Source of the DNA: Gemmatimonadota bacterium
GTDB taxonomy: Bacteria; Gemmatimonadota; Gemmatimonadetes; Gemmatimonadales; GWC2-71-9
Length of the DNA: 5,546 nucleotides
Assembly (NCBI GenBank): GCA_024640185.1
Contig: JAHEFN010000174.1
Span: 1-5,546 of the forward strand
Direction: 5' to 3'
In this document: positions 1 to 4,477 of the stretch, piece by piece
Position numbering within the stretch: the stretch's first letter is position 1
Layout: each line of letters starts with the position of its first letter
The notes under the pieces: model-generated
Databases searched by the model: none
Told to the model about the DNA's origin: nothing
What the model saw: only the letters and a program-made list of their open reading frames with translations
Position numbers and translations under genes: made by a program

Positions 1-243
1 GAGCGGCTCTGGGTCCGGGGCCGGTCGACCGGTCGGGGTGCCGTGATCGGGGGGACCGTTGGGTTCCTGCTGGGCGTGCTTTCCTTCGCGGCCCTCAGCG
101 AGGTGGTCTGTGGGGAGGACGGTGGCAGCTGCACGGGGCTGGGGTTCTCGGCGTTGGGCGGTCTGGTGGGTGGAGTGGCGGGGGGAGCCGCGGGAGCCGG
201 TGTCGGCGCATTGGTGCCGAGGTGGCGGCTCCGGTTTCCATGA
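1..243 (+). CDS. Glycine-rich two-helix membrane protein, C-terminal part (5' end outside window)
   Basis: The reading frame is open from the first base to the TGA at 241-243, so about 80 C-terminal residues are visible and the true start lies upstream. A GTG at 43 is in frame but is probably internal, because the preceding residues (E-R-L-W-V-R-G-R) continue as plausible protein. The visible part has a basic lead-in, a first hydrophobic Gly/Ala-rich segment (G-T-V-G-F-L-L-G-V-L onward), a short acidic loop with two cysteines (C-G-E-D-G-G-S-C), and a second segment dense in G-x-x-x-G spacing, ending in a basic tail (P-R-W-R-L-R-F-P). This is the layout of glycine-zipper membrane proteins. Similar short proteins with a W-V-R-G-R lead-in are, from memory, frequent in Gemmatimonadota. 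No enzymatic motif is seen and the function is unknown. The two cysteines could form a disulfide if the loop is periplasmic (inference). Confidence 0.6.
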   Translation, partial: ERLWVRGRSTGRGAVIGGTVGFLLGVLSFAALSEVVCGEDGGSCTGLGFSALGGLVGGVAGGAAGAGVGALVPRWRLRFP

Positions 244-249
244 GGGGTG

Positions 250-267
250 AGCCCGCTCATGCGGGCT
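250..267 (+). terminator. Short perfect hairpin after the first gene, possible terminator
   Basis: A perfect 7-bp stem (AGCCCGC / GCGGGCT) with a 4-nt TCAT loop begins 6 nt after the stop codon of the upstream gene. The stem is GC-rich but is followed by GTGGGCGCTTTGA, which has only a three-T run, so termination would be weak. If it works as a terminator, the kinase gene cannot sensibly start at GTG 247 and needs a promoter of its own. No convincing -35/-10 pair was found between 268 and 320. Confidence 0.4.
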
Positions 268-315
268 GTGGGCGCTTTGATCGAGCGGTACGGTGGACAC
301 CCTGGTCCAGGGAAG

Positions 316-319
316 GGAG
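316..319 (+). promoter_or_regulatory. Ribosome binding site that favours GTG 325 as the kinase start
   Basis: GGAG, within the purine run GGAAGGGAG (311-319), lies 5 nt before GTG 325. The alternatives are poorer. GTG 247 has GAGG directly against it and sits beside the 250-267 hairpin. ATG 259 lies inside that hairpin, with its only purine run 11 nt away. GTG 319 overlaps the purine run itself. The residues encoded between 247 and 324 also do not look like part of a domain. Confidence 0.6.
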
Positions 320-324
320 TGAAG

Positions 325-1593
325 GTGCCGGAGACGATCTCGCAGGACGGTCGACTCGCCCAGTTGGTGTTGGCTGGACTGGCCCTGACGACCGAGGCGT
401 CACTTGAGGGTGTCCTGCAGCGGGTGGCGGAGATCGCCACGGAGGTGATCGGCGCGCGGTACGCGGCGATCGGGGTCCTTGGCGGCGACGGCCAGAGCTT
501 CGAACGCTTCGTGAGCGTCGGGATGCCCGATGCCGTGCGAGAGCGGATCGGCACCGAGCCCTGCGCCGGGGGAGTGCTCGCCCTCGCGATTCGCCACGGC
601 GCCCCGCTTCGCATGGCCGACCTCACCCGTCACCCTGACTCCATCGGTGTGCCACCCCACCACCCACCGATGCATTCGTTCCTCGGGGTCCCGGTTGCTG
701 GCCGGCGCGGGACCTTCGGCTACCTGTTCCTGACCGAAAAGCGGGGCACGGGCGGCTTCACGGATGAGGATGAGCACATCGCCGGGCTGTTGGCCGCCAT
801 GACCTCGGCGGCGGTCGAGAATGCCCGACTGCACGAGGAGAGCGCTCGGTTGCTCGCCGAGGTGCACCAGTTGCACCGCGCCCGCGAGCGCTTCTTTGCG
901 ATGGTCAATCACGAGCTGCGCAACGCCCTCGCCGCGGTGTATGGCTGGTCCGAATTGCTGGTACGACGCAAGGATCCGCAGGCGGTGGAGCGCGCCGCCA
1001 TCGAGGTACTCGAGTCGGCCGAGCAGGCGGTGGCCCTGATCAACGACCTGCTCGACCTCAGTCGGCTCGATGAGCATCGGCTCCGGCCACATCTCCGCCC
1101 GGTCAATGCCGGGAGCCTGGCTCGTCATGCCATCGCTCGCGAACTCCCCGCCGCCGAGGCGAAACAGGTCATGCTGGTTGCCGAGATGTCCGATGAGCTG
1201 CCGGTCATCACCACCGATGCCAGCCGGGTGGAGCAGATCCTGGTGAACCTCCTCAGCAATGCCATCAAGCACACGCCGAGTGGCCGGACGGTGTGCCTCC
1301 GGGTGGACTGCAATGCCGACACGGTGACCTATCGGTGTGAGGATGAGGGTCCCGGGATCCGTGACGTCGAGGCCGAGCGGATCTTCGATGTCTACGTCAC
1401 CGATGCCGATGAGGAGAAGCACGGCGTCGGGTTGGGCCTGCCGCTCTCCCGACGGCTGGCCCGCCTGCTCGGGGGCGAGCTCTACGCCGTGCCTCGCGAT
1501 GGTGCCGGGGTCTTCATCCTTCGACTGCCCCGCCTTCGCGAGCGTGAGGCTGGGGCGTCGGTCACCAGCGCGGTCAACGGAGGACCACGATGA
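325..1593 (+). CDS. GAF-domain sensor histidine kinase (cytoplasmic), DevS/DosT-like sensor module
   Basis: This is a soluble two-component kinase of 422 residues from GTG 325 (448 if read from GTG 247; numbering below uses 247). No membrane segment is present, so it senses an internal signal. A GAF domain spans about 38-195. Its H-H-P-P-M motif (His138, His139) and the later F-L-T-E-K resemble the heme-binding GAF-A of DevS/DosT; the distal Tyr position is Phe161 here. A short coiled-coil linker (about 188-213) leads to HisKA with H-box N-H-E-L-R-N, phosphoacceptor His222; the residue after R-N is Ala where the canonical box has Pro. HATPase_c follows with N-box N334/N338, G1 box D-E-G-P-G (366-370) and G2 box G-V-G-L-G (393-397). 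All catalytic boxes are intact, so it should be active. It overlaps the response regulator gene by 4 nt, which implies coupled translation and a cognate pair. The signal is unknown; heme/gas or redox sensing is inferred from similarity recalled from memory. Confidence 0.93.
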   Translation: MPETISQDGRLAQLVLAGLALTTEASLEGVLQRVAEIATEVIGARYAAIGVLGGDGQSFERFVSVGMPDAVRERIGTEPCAGGVLALAIRHGAPLRMADLTRHPDSIGVPPHHPPMHSFLGVPVAGRRGTFGYLFLTEKRGTGGFTDEDEHIAGLLAAMTSAAVENARLHEESARLLAEVHQLHRARERFFAMVNHELRNALAAVYGWSELLVRRKDPQAVERAAIEVLESAEQAVALINDLLDLSRLDEHRLRPHLRPVNAGSLARHAIARELPAAEAKQVMLVAEMSDELPVITTDASRVEQILVNLLSNAIKHTPSGRTVCLRVDCNADTVTYRCEDEGPGIRDVEAERIFDVYVTDADEEKHGVGLGLPLSRRLARLLGGELYAVPRDGAGVFILRLPRLREREAGASVTSAVNGGPR

Positions 1594-2282
1594 AGATCTT
1601 GGTCGTCGAGGACGAACGAAAGGTCGCCTCGTTCATCAAGCAGGGGCTGGAAGAGGAGGGGTACACCGTTGACGTCGCTCCCGACGGTGAACAGGCCAGC
1701 CTGATGGCCCACGTGGGCGAATACGATGCGATCCTCCTCGACGTCCTGTTGCCGCGACGCAACGGGTTCGAGGTCGCCGCAGAGCTGCGGCGGGAGGGCC
1801 GGACCACGCCGATCATGATGCTGACCTCGCGTGATGCCGTCGAGGATGTCGTCCGTGGCCTCGACGCCGGGGCCGATGACTACCTCGCCAAGCCGTTTCG
1901 CTTCGAGGAGCTGCTCGCCCGGTTGCGGGCCCTGACGCGGCGGGGCGGGGCACAACGCCATGAGGAACTGCGCTATGGCCCGATCACGATGGACCGCCTC
2001 CGCCACGAGGTGGATGTCGATGGTCAACGCCTCGACCTCACTCCCAAGGAGTACCAACTCCTGGAGCACTTCCTGCTGTACCCCGAGGCCGTGGTGCGGC
2101 GCACCACGCTCCTGGAGAAGGTGTGGGAGATGCACTTTGACCCCGAGAGCAACGTGGTGGATGTGCACGTCGGCAACCTCCGCCGGAAGTTGACGGCCGC
2201 CGCCGGCACCGCGCTGCTGCATTCGATCCGCGGCGTCGGGATCATGCTGCGGCAGGACGACACCGATGCCGCCGGCCACTGA
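1590..2282 (+). CDS. OmpR-family response regulator, cognate partner of the GAF kinase
   Basis: This 230-residue protein is normal length for a receiver plus winged-helix regulator. The receiver (1-118) has the acidic pair E7/D8, phosphoacceptor D51 (I-L-L-D-V-L-L-P), switch Thr79, Tyr98 and conserved Lys101 (K-P-F). The DNA-binding domain (about 125-222) shows the family signatures T-P-K-E-Y-Q-L-L, V-D-V-H-V-G-N-L-R-R-K-L and I-R-G-V-G. It most resembles the CusR/CopR/MprA branch, but target genes cannot be read from that. The start is clear: ATG 1590 is preceded by GGAGG at 1579-1583 with 6-nt spacing and overlaps the kinase stop as ATGA. Phosphotransfer from kinase His222 to D51 is expected. 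A plausible target is the adjacent Hsp20 gene, whose upstream gap holds a perfect inverted repeat. OmpR-type regulators more often bind direct repeats, so this link is open. Confidence 0.95.
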   Translation: MKILVVEDERKVASFIKQGLEEEGYTVDVAPDGEQASLMAHVGEYDAILLDVLLPRRNGFEVAAELRREGRTTPIMMLTSRDAVEDVVRGLDAGADDYLAKPFRFEELLARLRALTRRGGAQRHEELRYGPITMDRLRHEVDVDGQRLDLTPKEYQLLEHFLLYPEAVVRRTTLLEKVWEMHFDPESNVVDVHVGNLRRKLTAAAGTALLHSIRGVGIMLRQDDTDAAGH

Positions 2283-2290
2283 CTGGCGGC
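2268..2290 (+). terminator. Weak stem-loop spanning the regulator stop codon
   Basis: GCCGCC (2268-2273) can pair with GGCGGC (2285-2290) across an 11-nt loop containing the TGA of the regulator. The downstream bases CGTAAAAGATTCTTCC contain no uninterrupted T-run, so this is at best a partial terminator. Read-through from the kinase-regulator operon into the Hsp20 gene remains possible. Confidence 0.25.
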
Positions 2291-2354
2291 CGTAAAAGAT
2301 TCTTCCTCTCGCCTTCACGCCGGCTTCATGTCGGCCATCGTATGCTGGTGACAG

Positions 2355-2373
2355 GTGATACGCTCGGTATCAC
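2355..2373. promoter_or_regulatory. Perfect 7-bp inverted repeat upstream of the Hsp20 gene, candidate operator
   Basis: GTGATAC (2355-2361) and GTATCAC (2367-2373) are exact reverse complements separated by GCTCG. The repeat ends 25 nt before the Hsp20 start. It is AT-richer than its surroundings and symmetric, as expected for a dimeric regulator site; if transcribed it could also fold as a hairpin. It does not match CIRCE, the HspR/HAIR site or a CRP site. No convincing -35/-10 pair was found next to it, so its position relative to the promoter is unknown. Confidence 0.5.
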
Positions 2374-2394
2374 ACCCACCATCGAGTGGAGGTG
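2371..2394 (+). promoter_or_regulatory. Imperfect hairpin masking the Hsp20 Shine-Dalgarno, possible RNA thermometer
   Basis: The strong Shine-Dalgarno GGAGGTG (2388-2394) lies 4 nt before ATG 2399. The segment 2371-2379 (CACACCCAC) can pair with 2386-2394 (GTGGAGGTG): 4 bp, then a 2x2 internal mismatch (C2375/A2390, A2374/G2391), then 3 bp, closed by a 6-nt loop CATCGA. This buries the Shine-Dalgarno in a weak stem, the layout of thermometers known from small heat shock genes. The first three bases of its left arm are also the end of the inverted repeat at 2355-2373, so the two folds exclude each other. The stem is short and could be chance. Confidence 0.35.
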
Positions 2395-2398
2395 CTCC

Positions 2399-2851
2399 AT
2401 GAAACTCGCCAAGATCCCCCAAACCACCCCAACGGTGTTCAATGACCTCCGCGAAGAGGCCGATCGGATCATGGATCGGTTCCTCTTTCCTGGGATCTTC
2501 TCCCCGACCACACGGTCCCGTGAGGACATGTGGTTGCCCACCTTGGACTTCTCCGAGACCGAGAAGGACTACCTGGTCCGGCTTGAGGCCCCCGGGGTGG
2601 CGAAGGAAGATGTCGAGGTCAACCTCGACGGCCAGAACCTGACCCTCCGCGGCGAGAGGATCTCTGCCAAGGAGCGCAAGGACGAGAGGTTCTTCTGGCG
2701 TGAGCGTGAGGAAGGTCACTTCCTCCGGACGATCAAGCTCCCGACGCCCGTCGATGGCAGCAAGGTCGCCGCGTCAATGAACCACGGCATCCTCACGGTG
2801 CGGCTCCCCAAGAGTGCGTCAACCACGTCGACCCATATTCCGGTCAAGTGA
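2399..2851 (+). CDS. Small heat shock protein (Hsp20/alpha-crystallin family)
   Basis: This is a 150-residue ATP-independent holdase chaperone that binds unfolding proteins as large oligomers in the cytoplasm. A short N-terminal arm (1-42) precedes the alpha-crystallin domain (about 45-140), beginning W-L-P-T-L-D-F-S-E-T. The domain includes L-E-A-P-G-V (62-67), the R-E-R-E-E-G-H-F-L-R segment and the family signature A-S-M-N-H-G-I-L-T-V (125-134). The C-terminal I-P-V at 147-149 fits the I-x-I/V motif that bridges dimers into oligomers. Length and domain order are typical of class A bacterial Hsp20. ATG 2399 is chosen because GGAGGTG sits 4 nt upstream; an in-frame ATG at 2342 would add 19 unconserved residues across the upstream inverted repeat. 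It lies 116 bp behind the two-component pair on the same strand, which suggests it may be controlled by that pair. It is followed by two strong hairpins. Confidence 0.95.
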   Translation: MKLAKIPQTTPTVFNDLREEADRIMDRFLFPGIFSPTTRSREDMWLPTLDFSETEKDYLVRLEAPGVAKEDVEVNLDGQNLTLRGERISAKERKDERFFWREREEGHFLRTIKLPTPVDGSKVAASMNHGILTVRLPKSASTTSTHIPVK

Positions 2852-2862
2852 GGATGGGGTGG

Positions 2863-2890
2863 CGGTGCGGCCGGTAGCGAGGCCGCACCG
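2863..2890 (+). terminator. Perfect 10-bp GC hairpin after the Hsp20 gene
   Basis: CGGTGCGGCC (2863-2872) pairs exactly with GGCCGCACCG (2881-2890) around the 8-nt loop GGTAGCGA, starting 12 nt after the Hsp20 stop. No T-run follows; the next hairpin begins at the very next base. It probably acts with that second hairpin as a transcript end or 3' stabiliser. Being symmetric, it also forms in minus-strand transcripts from the convergent gene. Confidence 0.55.
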
Positions 2891-2948
2891 GACCCCCCGG
2901 TCTCGGCACGCCACAACACGCCGGGATCGGGGGGTCGTTGCGTTTCCC
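2891..2948 (+). terminator. Long 17-bp hairpin between convergent genes, likely main terminator of the Hsp20 transcript
   Basis: Bases 2891-2907 pair with 2920-2936 over 17 positions, of which 15 are Watson-Crick and two are G-U wobbles on the plus-strand RNA, with a 12-nt loop. The stem starts with a six-C/six-G block. It is followed by GTTGCGTTTCCC, a modest U-containing tail. On the minus-strand RNA the two wobbles become A-C mismatches, so the structure favours plus-strand transcripts. Its end lies 15 nt from the stop codon of the convergent epimerase gene. Confidence 0.6.
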
Positions 2949-2951
2949 TGC

Positions 2952-4310
2952 TCAGCGACCGAGCAGGTGGCGGAGGGCGTCCTCGAGTGACGGCTGGCGG
3001 AAGCGATAGCCGAGATCCGCGAGGACCCGCGGCTCGACCCGCTGCCCCGACAGGAGCAGGGCGTCGGCCATCTGGCCGAAGATCGTCCGGAGCACCGAGG
3101 CCGGCACCGGGAGGATCGCTGGTCGGCGGAGGACCCGCGCCAGCGTCTCGGTGAACTCGACGTTCCGGACCGGCTCGGGGGCGACGACGTTGACCGGGCC
3201 CTCGATGCGGGGATCCTCGAGTGCCAACCGGCAGCTTCCCAACACGTCATCGATCGCGACCCAACTCATCCATTGCTGACCATCGCCGAGCCGGCCGCCC
3301 ACGCCGAGGCGAAATGGGGTGAGCATTCGGTCGAGGACCCCTCCAGCTGAGCTGAGGATCAAGCCAAACCGAGGGTGAACCACTCGTATCCCGGCTTGGC
3401 GGGCGGGATCCGCCGCCGCCTCCCACTCGGCGCCAAGGGCGCCGAGGAAGTCGGTGCCCAGCTCCGAGCTCTCGTCGACCAGCCGGTCACCGCCGTCACC
3501 GTAGACCCCGATCGCGGAGGCCGAGAGCAACACCCTCGGGGGGCGGTCGAGTGCCGCCAGCGTCCTCGACAGCAGCAGGGTGGGGCCGATCCGGCTCTCG
3601 CGGAGAAGCCGCTTCCGCTCGCCACTCCAGCGGCCGCCCGCGATGCTGGCGCCGGCGAGGTGGATCACCGCATCGCAGCCCTCGAACGGCTCAGGGTCGA
3701 GATGGCCTCGGCCGGGCGCCCACTGGATGCCACCAGGGAGCGGGCGACGGGAGACCGGCACCACCGTGTGCCCTGCCGTGGTGAGCATCGGGGCCAGCGC
3801 CGTGGCGACCAGGCCCGTCGCCCCGGTCAGCGCAATCCGCATCGGCGGGGCGGGAGGCACCGCCAGGTCATCGAGCAGGATCTGGTGGCGCCAGCGCAAC
3901 ATCCGGTCGAAGGTGGCCCGGAGGTGCGGTCCGGCGAGGTGGCCGAGCGGGCCGAAGGGGGGCACCGCCATGATCTCGTCGGTCAGCCAGCAGCCATCCT
4001 CGCCGTCCGGCTCGAACCGGCGCTCGTGGCGGAAGGCCGCGAGGGGACCCCTGACTTGGGTGTCGACGAAGCCGCGCCCCGGCACCGGGACCTCATGGCG
4101 CGCGACCCAGGTCATCGGGATCGGTCCCAGGCGCACCCGCAGTGTCACCTCCGCACCATCGACGATCCCCCGCGGGTCGCGGGCGAGGACCTCGACCCCT
4201 TCCCATGGTGGGACGAGGCGCTCGAACGCACCCGGACGGCAGTGCCATGCCCAGACGTCCGCTGGAGGGACGGGGAGATGTGAGCGCCGGGTGACAGTGA
4301 TGCTGGTCAT
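2952..4310 (-). CDS. SRPBCC domain + TIGR01777-type NAD(P)-dependent epimerase fusion
   Basis: This 452-residue protein has two parts. Residues 1-150 form an SRPBCC/START-like ligand-binding domain (I-T-V-T-R-R-S start, P-P-A-D-V-W helix, long C-terminal helix ending near L-L-D-D-L). Residues 157-452 form a YfcH/SDR39U1-like extended short-chain dehydrogenase. Its Rossmann motif is T-G-A-T-G-L-V-A (162-169), with Ala replacing the usual third Gly. Family blocks follow: H-L-A-G-A-S-I-A (217-224), R-W-S-G-E-R-K (227-233), E-S-R-I-G-P-T (238-244), S-A-S-A-I-G-V-Y-G (263-271), E-W-E-A-A-A (295-300), and a DUF1731-like C-terminus (about 400-450). No substrate is known for this family. Two-domain forms occur in several phyla, while the enterobacterial form lacks the first domain; Met157 marks the junction. 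ATG 4310 is bounded by an in-frame TAG at 4322-4320 and has no Shine-Dalgarno. A gap of 167 bp separates it from the upstream permease. Confidence 0.92.
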   Translation of the reverse strand: MTSITVTRRSHLPVPPADVWAWHCRPGAFERLVPPWEGVEVLARDPRGIVDGAEVTLRVRLGPIPMTWVARHEVPVPGRGFVDTQVRGPLAAFRHERRFEPDGEDGCWLTDEIMAVPPFGPLGHLAGPHLRATFDRMLRWRHQILLDDLAVPPAPPMRIALTGATGLVATALAPMLTTAGHTVVPVSRRPLPGGIQWAPGRGHLDPEPFEGCDAVIHLAGASIAGGRWSGERKRLLRESRIGPTLLLSRTLAALDRPPRVLLSASAIGVYGDGGDRLVDESSELGTDFLGALGAEWEAAADPARQAGIRVVHPRFGLILSSAGGVLDRMLTPFRLGVGGRLGDGQQWMSWVAIDDVLGSCRLALEDPRIEGPVNVVAPEPVRNVEFTETLARVLRRPAILPVPASVLRTIFGQMADALLLSGQRVEPRVLADLGYRFRQPSLEDALRHLLGR

Positions 4311-4477
4311 CCGCGAAGTCTAGCGGGGTCGCCGGTCGGGGCGTGTCGTGGTGCCACCAATCCCCGGGTCTCCCCAACCCAGTCCCCGGACGGGCTCGCA
4401 TGAGGACACCTCCAGCGCTGCCGCAGCGCCGCTTCACCCGTCGGCGCGCTGACGGAACGCCACGCATCGGGCCCGGC
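4311..4477. other. Gap between permease and epimerase genes
   Basis: The gap contains no convincing gene. On the minus strand it holds, in order after the permease stop, an imperfect stem-loop (4438-4455, 7-bp arms with one A-C mismatch, CGCG loop), a compact GC palindrome (4415-4429), a perfect Shine-Dalgarno-like GGAGGTG (4413-4407) followed 5 nt later by ATG 4401, the palindrome TGGTGCCACCA (4349-4359), and the TAGACT hexamer. None of the hairpins has a T-run, so a terminator for the permease is not clear. Confidence 0.5.
4317..4322 (-). promoter_or_regulatory. TAGACT -10-like hexamer, leaderless promoter candidate for the epimerase gene
   Basis: Read on the minus strand, TAGACT fits T-A-N-N-N-T and ends 6 nt before the A of ATG 4310, so transcription would start at or next to the start codon. 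The same bases contain the in-frame TAG that prevents a longer protein, and no Shine-Dalgarno is visible in the 12 nt before the ATG. No clear -35 box is seen. Together this fits a leaderless mRNA. Confidence 0.4.

Noticed and set aside
400..1422. 340-codon open frame on the minus strand across the kinase gene
   Set aside because: It is an antisense shadow: its translation has no domain pattern, while the plus frame has every kinase box. Long antisense frames are normal in GC-rich coding DNA.
1482..2318. 278-codon minus-strand frame across the response regulator
   Set aside because: It is antisense to a regulator with all conserved residues and shows no recognisable protein features.
2355..2373. 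CRP-type, CIRCE or HspR site
   Set aside because: The half-sites and spacing do not match TGTGA-N6-TCACA, the CIRCE nonamers or CTTGAGT-N7-ACTCAAG.
2342..2398. Upstream ATG 2342 as the Hsp20 start
   Set aside because: It lacks a ribosome site and would place the inverted repeat and the strong Shine-Dalgarno inside the coding region; ATG 2399 has GGAGGTG at ideal spacing.
3375..4283. 302-codon open frame on the plus strand across the epimerase gene (and another at 3580-4323)
   Set aside because: The product is low-complexity and rich in Arg, Gly and Ala with no family motifs. The minus frame encodes a full SRPBCC-epimerase protein.
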